In this document: positions 29,831 through 38,905 of the stretch, one piece after another | Layout of the letters: each line of letters opens with the position of its first letter | How positions within the stretch are numbered: the stretch's first letter is position 1 | Assembly (NCBI RefSeq): GCF_001676155.1 | Contig: NZ_LZEW01000030.1 | Span: 62,001 to 126,000 of the forward strand | Direction: 5' to 3' | From: Morganella psychrotolerans | GTDB taxonomy: Bacteria; Pseudomonadota; Gammaproteobacteria; Enterobacterales; Enterobacteriaceae | Length of the DNA stretch: 64,000 nt | Made by a program: the position numbers and the translations under genes | The notes under the pieces: model-generated | The model's database searches: none | What the model was told of the DNA's origin: nothing | What the model saw: only the letters and a program-made list of their open reading frames with translations

Positions 29831-31468
29831 ATGTCTGCATATAGATGGTTGATTAATACCATTGACCGCGTCGCCATGGTGGAAGAAGTCATCAATGAGT
29901 TTTCCGTGTCTGAAATCAGCATTAATTCCATGGAAGTATTTCCATGCAAAATTTATGTCAAATTCAATGCGGAATGTGAGCGCGACGTCAAACTCCTGCT
30001 GAGTAAACTCCTTCTTAATCCTGATGTTATCAGCATCACCCGCTCTAAACTGCAACCCTACGAACGCAAAGAAAAAGAGCTTCAGGCGATACTTGAATCC
30101 ACCACTGACGGCATCATCGGGATCAACAATCAGGGCAATATCAGTTACTTTAATAAAGTCGCTGAAGAATTTTTCTCTGTATCAAGAGAAAATATTGTCG
30201 GGATAAATATCAGTAAAATTCTCAGCACTAAAAATCAGGAAGTTATCACCAAGCTTCTTGGTGGTAACAGTTTTGATCACTATCAGATGGTCACCGGCAC
30301 AGCAAAAGGTGAGCTTTACTATATTTGTTCGGGACGACCTATTCTCAGTGAAGAATCTCAGGTGATGGGCGCGGTGATTACCTTTAAAAGCCTGCGCTCT
30401 GTTCAGCAGATGGCATCATCGGTAAATAAAAGCCTGCCATTCAGTTTTGACGATATTATCTGTGAAAGTGAAATCATGATCAATCTGATTGATTTTGCTA
30501 AGAAAATATCAATAAGCCCGTACACGGTGCTGATCCGGGGTGAAACCGGAACCGGTAAAGAACTGTTTGCCCGCGCAATTCACAATGCCAGTGACCGTAA
30601 TGGTCATCCGTTTGCGCCGATAAACTGTGCGGCACTGCCGGAAAATCTGATTGAAAGTGAGCTGTTCGGCTATGAAGGCGGTGCCTTCAGCGGAGCAAGT
30701 AAAGGCGGGAAAATGGGATTATTTGAATCCGCCAATCACGGTACTGTTTTTCTGGATGAATTCGGCGAGCTTTCTCTTATCCTGCAAAGTAAATTACTGC
30801 GTGTATTGCAGGAGGGCGTGATCCGCCGGGTCGGCGGGCACAAAGAGGTGCCTGTGGATGTGCGGATTATCGTGGCGACGAACCGGAACCTGGAAGAGAT
30901 GATTGAGAATAAATCGTTCCGTGAAGATCTCTATTACCGGATTAACGTGATCCCGATAAATATCCCGCCGCTGAAAGAACGAAAAAATGATATCCCACTG
31001 TTATTACAGCGTTTTATCAGTAAATATACGGAGGAACTGAATAAGCGGCTCAGTTTGTCTCAGGATGCCTATCATCAGCTGATGGCGTATTCATGGCCGG
31101 GAAATGTCCGCGAATTACAGAATGTTATCCTGCGGGCTATTCATCTGGCATCCGGGGCAGAAATTACCGTCAAAGACTTATGGCTGCCTCATGAAGACGT
31201 GATGGCTGCACCTGTGCGCCAACAGCCGGTAAACCGGGCTGAGAGTATATCCGCGCAAGATTCACCGCAGGAGGAATACAGCCTGAAAGAGTCTATTGCC
31301 CGGCAGGAAAAGAATCTGCTGGAAGATTACCTGCGCCGTTACGGCTCGGCCCGCAAAGTGTCACGTGAAATCGGAATGTCTCATACCACAGTACTGAACA
31401 AAGCCCGTTATTACGATCTGGAACACTTGCTGACCTACCGTTCTGTGCGGCGGCAGGCACATAAATAG
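29831..31468 (+). CDS. TyrR-like ACT-PAS-AAA+ sigma-54 regulator
   Basis: A 545-residue regulator with TyrR architecture: ACT-like amino acid sensing domain (1-75), PAS (about 80-190), AAA+ domain with Walker A GETGTGKE (237-244) and VFLDEFGELS, and a C-terminal TyrR-type HTH (ARKVSREIGMSHTTVLNKARYY). E. coli TyrR lacks the GAFTGA loop and acts on sigma-70, whereas this protein has GAFSGA (284-289), compatible with sigma-54 contact. ATG 29831 has GGGAG at good spacing; GTG at 29819 sits too close to it. It is divergent from megL, whose promoter is sigma-54 type, so it is the probable local activator. Confidence 0.85.
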   Translation: MSAYRWLINTIDRVAMVEEVINEFSVSEISINSMEVFPCKIYVKFNAECERDVKLLLSKLLLNPDVISITRSKLQPYERKEKELQAILESTTDGIIGINNQGNISYFNKVAEEFFSVSRENIVGINISKILSTKNQEVITKLLGGNSFDHYQMVTGTAKGELYYICSGRPILSEESQVMGAVITFKSLRSVQQMASSVNKSLPFSFDDIICESEIMINLIDFAKKISISPYTVLIRGETGTGKELFARAIHNASDRNGHPFAPINCAALPENLIESELFGYEGGAFSGASKGGKMGLFESANHGTVFLDEFGELSLILQSKLLRVLQEGVIRRVGGHKEVPVDVRIIVATNRNLEEMIENKSFREDLYYRINVIPINIPPLKERKNDIPLLLQRFISKYTEELNKRLSLSQDAYHQLMAYSWPGNVRELQNVILRAIHLASGAEITVKDLWLPHEDVMAAPVRQQPVNRAESISAQDSPQEEYSLKESIARQEKNLLEDYLRRYGSARKVSREIGMSHTTVLNKARYYDLEHLLTYRSVRRQAHK

Positions 31469-31472
31469 GTAA

Positions 31473-32906
31473 TTACCGCCCGTCATCTTTTATTGCAGTG
31501 TGGCGGGCCGTTTCGTAGGCTTCAATAGCTCTGATCCGCGCCATACTGTGATCAACCATCGGATGTGGGTAGTTAAGCGCATACTGATTTTTGTCAGCCC
31601 ATTCATGCGGTGTATGAATATATTTTACCGGGACTGCGGCGAGTTCCGGCAGCCAGCGGCGGATAAAACTGCCGTCAGGATCAAAGCGTTTCCCCTGAGT
31701 TACCGGGTTAAAAATCCGGAAATACGGCACAGAATCATGCCCTGTTGATGCCGCCCACTGCCAGCCACCATTATTGGCGGCAAATTCACCATCGACTAAG
31801 CGCGACATAAAATAGTGCTCTCCGCGCCGCCAGTCGATTAATAAATCTTTTACCAGAAAGCTTGCGGTGATCATCCGCAGGCGGTTGTGCATCCAGCCCG
31901 TTTCATTCAGCTGACGCATTGCCGCATCCACAATCGGGAATCCGGTTTTCCCCTGTTGCCAGGCGGTGAGTGCGTCACTGTCCGGTGACCAGATAATAGA
32001 CTCTGTCCAGCGCTGCATAGGGCGGTGGCGGCTCAGATCCGGATTCAGAGCCAACTGGTGGATATAAAACTCACGCCAGATAAGTTCGCTCAGCCAGGTA
32101 TAACCGCCACTTTCAGGTTCATCTGTCACCATCGGGAAATTCAGGCGGAGAGTGCTCAGGCACTGGCGTACAGAGATAATGCCGGTTGCCAGATATGCCG
32201 AGAGCTGACTGGTGCCACGGAGTGCCGGAAAGTCCCGTTGCTCACGGTAGTCAGCCGCATCCCGCTGACAGAAATCAGCCAGCCGTTGCAGTGCTGCATC
32301 TTCACCGGACGGAAAAAGCGGATGCTCTTGTGCGGTCAATCCGGTATCTGCCGGTGTCACCGGCGCACCTTGTGCTTTTGGTGCGGGCAGAACGCGGACT
32401 GGAGTTTGCATCAGTATGTTAAGAAATGCGCGGCGGAAAGGCGTAAAAACTTTATAGATCCCGCCCTGTTGTGTACTCACGCCACCCGGAGGCAGCAGCA
32501 CACTGTCATCAAAGGTATAAAAACGGCAGGTATCCGGCAGAATGGCGGCAAATCGCCGGTCACGGCGCTGTTCATTCAGTCCGTACTGGTTATTGGCATA
32601 GACGGCAGGTGTTTTGTGTTTCCGGCACCATTGTGCCAGCCAGTCTGCGGCATCGGCATAGGTACTGCACGGCTGAACATGCAGGGTGATACCCAATGCG
32701 GCTGCGGCAATATTCAGCGCACGCAGCTGACAAATAATCAGCGCCTGCTGCGATGAGGACATCGCATGTTGTTCCCATTGCTGCGGTGTGGCAGTAAACA
32801 CCAGTGTTACGTTGCGGTGCGCCTGACAGGCGGCGTGCAGAGCCGTATTGTCTGTCAGTCGCAGATCCTGCCGCAGCCAGACAACAGCCGGTACTGAGTC
32901 CGTCAT
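31473..32906 (-). CDS. phrB: Deoxyribodipyrimidine photolyase
   Basis: CPD photolyase of the class I FAD/antenna type that repairs UV-induced cyclobutane pyrimidine dimers using blue light. It has 477 residues (E. coli about 472). An N-terminal antenna domain starts AVVWLRQDLRLTDNTALHAAC. The C-terminal FAD domain contains WLSELIWREFYIHQ, TGFPIVDAAMRQLNETGWMHNRLRMITASFLVKDLLIDWRRGE and DGEFAANNGGWQWAASTG, including the conserved Trp/Asn residues. AGGGGAAAGG precedes ATG. It is convergent with the TyrR-like gene (4-base gap) and follows proP on the same strand. Confidence 0.96.
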   Translation of the reverse strand: MTDSVPAVVWLRQDLRLTDNTALHAACQAHRNVTLVFTATPQQWEQHAMSSSQQALIICQLRALNIAAAALGITLHVQPCSTYADAADWLAQWCRKHKTPAVYANNQYGLNEQRRDRRFAAILPDTCRFYTFDDSVLLPPGGVSTQQGGIYKVFTPFRRAFLNILMQTPVRVLPAPKAQGAPVTPADTGLTAQEHPLFPSGEDAALQRLADFCQRDAADYREQRDFPALRGTSQLSAYLATGIISVRQCLSTLRLNFPMVTDEPESGGYTWLSELIWREFYIHQLALNPDLSRHRPMQRWTESIIWSPDSDALTAWQQGKTGFPIVDAAMRQLNETGWMHNRLRMITASFLVKDLLIDWRRGEHYFMSRLVDGEFAANNGGWQWAASTGHDSVPYFRIFNPVTQGKRFDPDGSFIRRWLPELAAVPVKYIHTPHEWADKNQYALNYPHPMVDHSMARIRAIEAYETARHTAIKDDGR

Positions 32907-32935
32907 AGCCTTTCCCCTGTTCGCATTATAAAAAA

Positions 32936-32957
32936 GCCCGCGTCATAAGAGGCGGGC
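32936..32957 (-). terminator. Terminator after proP
   Basis: GCCCGC ... GCGGGC hairpin followed on the minus strand by U6 (32930-32935), just past the proP stop. Confidence 0.85.
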
Positions 32958-32969
32958 CGCAATGAAAAA

Positions 32970-34472
32970 CTAATCTAATTTAGGATGTTGATCAATCAAT
33001 GATTGTCTGCGCTTTTGCAGTGTCTCAATTTCGTCATCAATGTCTTCAATTTTGTGCTCAATATTATCGTAATGCTCAAGCAGGATCTCTTTGGCTTCTG
33101 CCCGGTCAGATGCGGCAGGTGTTGCTCCGCGTAACGGTTTATTTGCCGTTTCCTTCATTATAATACCTGTGGCCAGACCGATGACGGCAACGACCATCAG
33201 ATAATACGCAGGCATATAAAGATTCTGTGTGGTTTCAACCAGCCATGCTGCCGCGGTTGGTGTGGCACCTGCAATAAGAACAGAGATATTGAATGAAATC
33301 GCCAGGGCGCTGTAGCGGATTTTCGTCGGGAAGATAGCCGGTAAAATGGAGGCCATCACGCCGGTGAAACAGTTCAGTAAGATAGCGAGGATTAATAATC
33401 CTAAGAAAATCAGTCCGATAACGTCACTGTTAATCAACATAAAGGCCGGCACAGACAGAACAAATAATCCGATACTGCCTGCAAGGACAAAGGGTTTACG
33501 CCCGATGCGGTCACTCATCATCCCGATTAAGGGTTGTACAAACAACATACCAACCATGATAGCGATAATAATCAGCACGCCGTGGTCTGCGCTGTAGTTC
33601 AGGTTATGAGACAGATAGCTCGGCATATATGTCAGCAGCATATAGTAGGTGACGTTGGTGGCAATCACCAGCCCGACACACACCAGCAGGCTTCTGCCGT
33701 ATTTTGAGGCAATTTCGCGTAAAGTAACCCGTGGTTTATCTTCACTGGTACCCGGGTTTGCGTTTTCCATATCAGCAACATGTTGCTGGAACGCCGGTGT
33801 TTCTTCCAGAGCATGACGCAGATAGAGTCCGATCACACCCAGTGGCAGCGCCAGGAAGAACGGAATACGCCAACCCCACTCATGGAAGCTCTCTTCTCCG
33901 AGAATACTGGAAAGCAGAACTACAACACCCGCACCACAGACGAAACCTGCGATAGAGCCGAAATCCAGCCAGCTTCCCATAAATCCGCGTTTTCTGTCCG
34001 GAGAGTATTCCGCGACAAAGATAGCAGCACCGGAATATTCACCCCCGACGGAAAAGCCCTGCGCCAGTTTTGCCAGTAATAATAAGACCGGCGCCCAGAT
34101 GCCGATAGTGGCATAAGACGGGATCAAACCAATACAGAAGGTACTGACAGCCATAATAATGATGGTGATGGAGAGGACTTTCTGGCGACCGAACTTATCG
34201 CCCATAATACCGAAAAACAGACCACCGAGAGGACGTATCAGGAAAGGCACGGAGAAGGTAGCCAGTGCGGCGATCATCTGGACGCCGGGTGATACTGCCG
34301 GGAAAAAAACCTGACCCAGGACATAGGCTAAGAAGCCGTAAACCCCGAAATCAAACCATTCCATGGCGTTACCGAGTGATGCGGCCGTAATTGCTTTCTT
34401 TAATTTACCATCATCAATGATGGTAATGTCATTGATATTTAAGGGTTTTTGTTTTGTTTTCTTGCGTCTCAT
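32970..34472 (-). CDS. proP: Proline/betaine transporter ProP
   Basis: MFS osmolyte:proton symporter for proline and glycine betaine, active under high osmolarity. It has 500 residues, as in E. coli ProP, with 12 membrane segments. Signatures are AASLGNAMEWFDFGVYGFLAYVLGQ, GDKFGRQKVL and DRKRGFMGSWLDFGSIAGF. A C-terminal coiled coil (HYDNIEHKIEDIDDEIETLQKRRQSLI) is the osmosensing extension that separates ProP from related transporters. ATG 34472 is preceded by AAAGGA at ideal spacing, and the 21-codon longer frame has no support. Confidence 0.95.
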   Translation of the reverse strand: MRRKKTKQKPLNINDITIIDDGKLKKAITAASLGNAMEWFDFGVYGFLAYVLGQVFFPAVSPGVQMIAALATFSVPFLIRPLGGLFFGIMGDKFGRQKVLSITIIIMAVSTFCIGLIPSYATIGIWAPVLLLLAKLAQGFSVGGEYSGAAIFVAEYSPDRKRGFMGSWLDFGSIAGFVCGAGVVVLLSSILGEESFHEWGWRIPFFLALPLGVIGLYLRHALEETPAFQQHVADMENANPGTSEDKPRVTLREIASKYGRSLLVCVGLVIATNVTYYMLLTYMPSYLSHNLNYSADHGVLIIIAIMVGMLFVQPLIGMMSDRIGRKPFVLAGSIGLFVLSVPAFMLINSDVIGLIFLGLLILAILLNCFTGVMASILPAIFPTKIRYSALAISFNISVLIAGATPTAAAWLVETTQNLYMPAYYLMVVAVIGLATGIIMKETANKPLRGATPAASDRAEAKEILLEHYDNIEHKIEDIDDEIETLQKRRQSLIDQHPKLD

Positions 34473-35695
34473 CGTTGTATCCTTTTGCTCCGTTCCGGGT
34501 GGATTAACGTGACGGTTATTCACCAAAATCCACAACGATTGTATTTATAATAGTGGATTAATCGGTAACAGGAGATATCTAACACTAAAGTGATAAGTAT
34601 AAATACGTAGACATTTTTGTATTTACTTATGTTGTTAAATATATCGGTTGATCAGGTATAGCACAGCTAACGCCGTATTGTGTGGTGAGCTGATGGCAGG
34701 ATAGGAAGAATAGGAAAGTATGATGTTGTAATAACCAAAAAAAAGCCCCTGTATTTTGAATCGAGGTCATCTAGGCTATCATAAATAACAAAATTTGTAA
34801 AATTACCGGGGTTTTATGCTGGGCTTTATTGTTTTTACTGGTTGTTTTTACTGATATTTTCATCATATTCATTTTAAACTTTTTTTGATGATTGTCATGT
34901 CTGACACAAAACAGAATAATGCAAATAAATATGAATATGCGAGTTTTTATCAGAAACGTTGACGATAATGCCGTAAAACTGGCAAATAAACCTGTATTTG
35001 GTTTAGTAATCGCAAAAAGGGAGAGGAAAAATAGTACCAATAGCGGCTTGTAATACGACGAAATGTTATCGAAATGTATCATTTTATTTCTCAATTTTCT
35101 CTATGATCTTTTCTGATAATTACAGCATTTGTAATTAACTCATGATGACGGGGTTGAATAATTTCTTTACGTAATAATAAGATAATCTTTGGATTTATAT
35201 CCTGTGTAATAATAATTGGCAGTTATAAGTGTCAATAGATATTTTAGAAAGTGTAAGTTGTTTCAAGATATATCGTTTTTTTTTCCATTTAATTGCGTGT
35301 TAATAAGTATTAAAAGAAAAATATTTAGCATTATCTATCGATGATGAGCTAATTTTGTTTTAGTGGTTTATACCTAGTTTGCTTGTGAGTGAAATGGTAA
35401 ATATACGATAATACATAGGGTTATCACTCTTTCACTCACCGAATAATTCTTTTTTTTACAATTCGTTAAGGCTTGGGTGTGTAGGTTTCAATTTGGTAAA
35501 CGAATATGTAATATGTGTTTCAACATGTGTATGGTGCTGGTGTGAATAAGTACCTTCATGTAGTAGTTAAAAAAAACAACAAAGAGCAAAACTTTGTGAA
35601 TATCAATTGGTCCACTTTCTTTAATTAACGCATATTTTGTTAGTTATCAGGGTTCACTCTGATGATGACCGCAGCTATATGTGAGGGATAGCGAC
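34473..35695. other. 1.2-kb AT-rich region without confident genes
   Basis: Markedly AT-rich spacer between proP and the second MrpJ-like gene. A 107-codon minus-strand frame (34771-35094) with two hydrophobic stretches is present but has no ribosome site or recognisable homology. A hairpin with a 10-bp stem lies at 35385-35439. Composition unlike the neighbours suggests acquired or decayed DNA. Confidence 0.5.
35385..35457 (+). terminator. Hairpin with downstream U-run in AT-rich region
   Basis: GTGAGTGAAA / TTTCACTCAC perfect 10-bp arms (35385-35394 and 35430-35439), with possible inner pairing TGGTAA/TTATCA, followed nine bases later by T8 (35450-35457). It could end an unannotated plus-strand RNA. 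The spacing to the U-run is longer than canonical. Confidence 0.4.
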
Positions 35696-36007
35696 ATGAC
35701 CAAAGCAAAAAACTCAATAGCCCGTGCTGTTGGGCAAAAAATTCAGGTGTTACGAAAAGATCACGGTATTACTGCCGCAAGACTGGCTGAAATGATTGAA
35801 ATCAGTCAACAGCAAATGTCACGTTATGAACGTGGTGTAAACCGTGTGGATGTTGATTGTTTAGTCCGTATTGCGGATATCTTTGAGGTACCGGTTGGTT
35901 GGTTCTTTACTGATATTGAAGGGCGAAGCAAGCGCGACGGGGCAAATGAACGGGAATCCTGGAAAGCGGAAACTGTTATTTTGCCTGTTGAATCCGAACT
36001 GATGTGA
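35696..36007 (+). CDS. MrpJ-like HTH (XRE) fimbrial-type regulator
   Basis: A 103-residue Cro/CI-type HTH protein, MTKAKNSIARAVGQKIQVLRKDHG followed by the HTH AARLAEMIEISQQQMSRYERGVNRVDVDCLVRIADIF. The SQQQMSRYERGVNR stretch is characteristic of MrpJ, which in Proteus represses flagellar genes and modulates fimbriae. It is paralogous to the broken gene at 25773, ten kilobases away. ATG 35696 is preceded by GTGAGGGATAG; a GTG start at 35681 would bury that site. No fimbrial genes adjoin it, so it is an orphan member. Targets are unknown. Confidence 0.82.
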   Translation: MTKAKNSIARAVGQKIQVLRKDHGITAARLAEMIEISQQQMSRYERGVNRVDVDCLVRIADIFEVPVGWFFTDIEGRSKRDGANERESWKAETVILPVESELM

Positions 36008-36046
36008 TTTCGTGATAACTGAGTAAAGCTCAATATTATCTCAAAA

Positions 36047-36074
36047 ATCCGTTATTAGCGTGCTAATAACGGAT
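36047..36074 (+). terminator. Terminator after second MrpJ-like gene
   Basis: ATCCGTTATTAG-CGTG-CTAATAACGGAT, a perfect 12-bp stem, then ACCGCTTTTTG, 40 bases past the stop. Confidence 0.7.
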
Positions 36075-36286
36075 ACCGCTTTTTGTGAAAAATCTGCTTT
36101 TTCTCTGTTTTTATTTAAACGGATCAACATATTTGCCATTGCCATCATCCCGTTTTGTGTGTTTATTTCTTCATCATCCGCCTTGTGCTATCATTCATGA
36201 TACACAGCACACCGAACTACTCTAATAGTCCTATTTATTAATAATTTTAATATTTTTAATCCGTTTTATAACTGGATAAATAAGCA

Positions 36287-37264
36287 ATGAACATTAATCA
36301 GCTCAAAAGTTTTGTTGAGGTGGTCAGAAGTGATTTTAATATCACAAATGCTGCCGAAAAACTGTATACATCGCAGCCAACGGTGAGCAAGCAGCTTAAA
36401 ATTCTTGAAGATGAACTGAACGTTTCTTTATTCAACCGGAAAAATAATAACTTATTATCACTCAGTCCGATTGGTGAAGAAGTTCATCGCGTTGCCTGCG
36501 ACATTCTTGCGCAGTTTGATAAAATTAAAAGCCTGGTATCTAACGAAGACAGCACAATAAAACAGAATCTCCGTATTGCCACGACTCATACTCAGATCCG
36601 CTATAAATTACCGAAAGTCATTGAACGCTTTAATGCCCGTTATCCGAACATTTCCCTGCATTTTCATCAGGGAGCGCCTGCGCAGCTCGCTGAGATGGTT
36701 AAGAACGGAGATGTGGATTTCGCTATCGCAACAGAGTCATTGCACCTGTATGACGATTTACTGACCCTGCCGTGCTATCAGTGGTCACGCAGTGCTATTG
36801 TGCCGCATGACCACCCATTGGCGCAGCATGAGCAACTGACGATTGAAGAGCTGGCGACTTATCCGCTGATAACCTATGTCTTCGGATTTACCGGGCGCTC
36901 CAAGCTGGATCAGGTCTTTTATCAAAACCGCCTGACACCCAATGTGGTATTAACAGCCGTCGATACTGAGATTATTAAATTTTATGTAAAACGGGGAGCG
37001 GGTGTGGGTGTTATTTCATCTGTGGCGTTTGATTCACAGGAAGACAGTGAAACACTGCGTTGTATAAATATCGGAAACCTGGTAAAACCAAGCTATACCC
37101 ATATCTGTATCAGCCGTCACACGCATCTGAAAGATTATATGTATGACTTTATTTCCTGTTATGCCCCGCATCTTGACCTGAATTATATTCATCAGCCGGA
37201 ACAGTGGTTACCTGCCGGGCAAAGTGAGAGGGATGTGCTTTACCGCGCATTACCCGAGCTCTGA
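36287..37264 (+). CDS. LysR-family regulator, CysB/Cbl-like
   Basis: A 325-residue LysR-type activator. The N-terminal winged HTH (1-60) reads MNINQLKSFVEVVRSDFNITNAAEKLYTSQPTVSKQLKILEDEL, whose wording and length (324 in CysB) place it in the CysB/Cbl group controlling sulfur assimilation. The effector domain retains ATTHTQIRYKLPKVIERFNARYPNISLHFHQGAPAQLAEMV and DFAIATESLHLYDDLLTLPCYQWSRSAIVPHDHPL, typical of sulfate/N-acetylserine or O-acetylserine sensing members. It is probably a paralogue, since it is not in the usual cysB setting. It is followed at once by ERIC-like repeats. Targets are not evident here. Confidence 0.85.
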   Translation: MNINQLKSFVEVVRSDFNITNAAEKLYTSQPTVSKQLKILEDELNVSLFNRKNNNLLSLSPIGEEVHRVACDILAQFDKIKSLVSNEDSTIKQNLRIATTHTQIRYKLPKVIERFNARYPNISLHFHQGAPAQLAEMVKNGDVDFAIATESLHLYDDLLTLPCYQWSRSAIVPHDHPLAQHEQLTIEELATYPLITYVFGFTGRSKLDQVFYQNRLTPNVVLTAVDTEIIKFYVKRGAGVGVISSVAFDSQEDSETLRCINIGNLVKPSYTHICISRHTHLKDYMYDFISCYAPHLDLNYIHQPEQWLPAGQSERDVLYRALPEL

Positions 37265-37390
37265 TATACCCTTATTCATTCAAACTGCAGGTGCGTTGGC
37301 TACGCTCAGCTAACCGGGTCACATACTGATGTATGCTCCCCGTTTATCTTCCCTTGCCGCCTGCCTGCATCTTGAATGACGTCGGGTATA
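37265..37390. repeat. Full-length ERIC-like element, tandem copy 1
   Basis: A 126-base element TATACCCTTATTCATTCAAA ... TTGAATGACGTCGGGTATA with central CATACTGATGTATG, starting immediately after the LysR gene stop. Confidence 0.85.
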
Positions 37391-37517
37391 TACTACCTTT
37401 ATTGATTCAAACTGCAGGTGCGTTGGCTACGCTCAGCTAACCGGGTCACATACTAATGTATGTTCCCCGGCTGTCTTCGCTTGTCGCCTACAGGCATCCC
37501 GAATTATTTAGAGTATA
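37389..37517. repeat. ERIC-like element, tandem copy 2 (hybrid ends)
   Basis: Begins TATACTACCTTTATTGATTCAAA like copy 1 but ends GGCATCCCGAATTATTTAGAGTATA like the copies at 48938 and 57252. It therefore joins two ERIC subtypes. Confidence 0.8.
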
Positions 37518-37595
37518 CCCCCCCCCTTATTCATTCAAACTGCAGGTGTGTTGGCTACGCTCCGCTAGCCTGCATCTTAAATTTTGCTGAGTATA
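37514..37595. repeat. ERIC-like element, tandem copy 3 (shortened)
   Basis: An 82-base copy sharing its first TATA with copy 2, with a long C run near the start, and lacking the central arms. Confidence 0.75.
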
Positions 37596-37611
37596 AACGC
37601 GATATTTTTGA

Positions 37612-37644
37612 TAAAAAAAAGCCCGGTAACATCTGTTACCGGGC
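37612..37644 (-). terminator. Terminator after M20 amidohydrolase
   Basis: GCCCGGTAACA-TC-TGTTACCGGGC perfect 11-bp stem, followed on the minus strand by U8. Confidence 0.9.
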
Positions 37645-37669
37645 CTGATATTGCTGTGTGTTTTTATTA

Positions 37670-38848
37670 TTAATGTGTGGCGATGTTAATAAAAATTTGT
37701 GCACCAATCAGCAGACAATCATCGTCTACAAAATAAGGGTTGGCGTGCAGATAGTTATTAATGCCTTTGGCTTTGTTTCCGCTGCCTAAGAAATACATTG
37801 CGCCGAATTTATCTTTGGTGGCATTTACCAGATAACTGAAGTCTTCACTCCCTGTCATTGGTTTGCCGTTTGATTCAATATTTTCTGCCGGTAAGAACGC
37901 CGCAGCGGCTTTATAAATCGCAGCAGCTGCCTGCGGGTGGTTAATAACAGCAGGGTAGCCGCAGGCATCCAGTGTGGTTTTAAAACCACCGGCTTCGCTG
38001 CGGGCAACAATCTCTTTAAAACTGTCTTTTAAGATATTATTAGTTTCTTCATCCATTGAACGGATAGTACCGCGTGCCTGAACGTAATCCGCCAGCGCAT
38101 TAGGAATAGTACCGCCATTGAACATTCCGCAGCCAAAAACAGCCGGACTGAAAGGATCGGTTTTTTTGGCGACGATGTAATCCATATAATCGATGATACG
38201 GGTGGCTTCGCGGATAGCATCCAGCCCTTTGTGCGGGGTAGAGCCGTGTGCGGAAATACCGTGAACGTCCAGCGTCCACGCCGAGCCGTAAGAAGACATA
38301 ACACCTGCATTGAAGCGGATAAGCCCGGTCTCAATTGCCCCGTCATTGTGCAGCCCGTAGACTTCATCAACACCGTCCATGCAACCCATTTCGACCATTT
38401 TATCCGCACCCGGAATACGCATATCTTCTTCTGCCATCTGGAAGATAAAGCGAATGTTGCAAAGGAGTTCGTCGCGGTGCTCACTCAGATATTTTGCCGC
38501 AGTCAGCGCGATGGTCATGTGTGTATCGTGACCACAGTTGTGCGCGCAGCCTTCATGCACAGAACTGTGCTCGTTGCAGGTCATGTCCGGCATTTCCAGA
38601 CCATCGATATCAGTGCGGTAAGCAATCAGACGTTTTGCGGGGTCAATCATTAACTCTGCGGTAAACCCGGTATATCCTTCAAACGGACGAATGGTATAGC
38701 CGAAGCTTTCCATCAGTTTGCGGCAATATTCTGAGGTTTTATACTCTTCACCGGACAGCTCAGGGATCTTATGTAAGTCCTGGCGGGTTTTCTTGCTAAA
38801 CGCTTCAAGAGCAAAGAGTTTCTCACTGATATTATATTTATTCGTCAT
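37670..38848 (-). CDS. M20-family amidohydrolase (N-acyl amino acid/peptide hydrolase)
   Basis: A 392-residue metallo-amidohydrolase of the M20D group (HipO/AbgB/indole acetyl-amino acid hydrolase type). Metal-binding motifs are YRTDIDGLEMPD, CAHNCGHDTHM and the Glu pair in IFQMAEEDMRIPGADKM. The dimerisation domain contains HGISAHGSTPHKGLDAI, and the last metal ligand is near GSEDFSYLV. No signal peptide is seen, so a cytoplasmic role on imported N-acylated amino acids or peptides is likely. The gene stands alone between ERIC-like repeats, with a strong terminator. Substrate is unknown. Confidence 0.87.
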   Translation of the reverse strand: MTNKYNISEKLFALEAFSKKTRQDLHKIPELSGEEYKTSEYCRKLMESFGYTIRPFEGYTGFTAELMIDPAKRLIAYRTDIDGLEMPDMTCNEHSSVHEGCAHNCGHDTHMTIALTAAKYLSEHRDELLCNIRFIFQMAEEDMRIPGADKMVEMGCMDGVDEVYGLHNDGAIETGLIRFNAGVMSSYGSAWTLDVHGISAHGSTPHKGLDAIREATRIIDYMDYIVAKKTDPFSPAVFGCGMFNGGTIPNALADYVQARGTIRSMDEETNNILKDSFKEIVARSEAGGFKTTLDACGYPAVINHPQAAAAIYKAAAAFLPAENIESNGKPMTGSEDFSYLVNATKDKFGAMYFLGSGNKAKGINNYLHANPYFVDDDCLLIGAQIFINIATH

Positions 38849-38905
38849 TACATTATACCCCGTTTACTGAAACCGGTTTACGTGCTGGTGAAAGAAGCCC
38901 TGGTG

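Noticed and set aside
32025-32756. 243-codon plus-strand frame within phrB
   Set aside because: Antisense to a complete photolyase and without family features.
34771-35094. 107-codon minus-strand frame with two hydrophobic stretches
   Set aside because: No ribosome site, AT-driven residue content and no recognisable family. Treated as chance in an AT-rich spacer.
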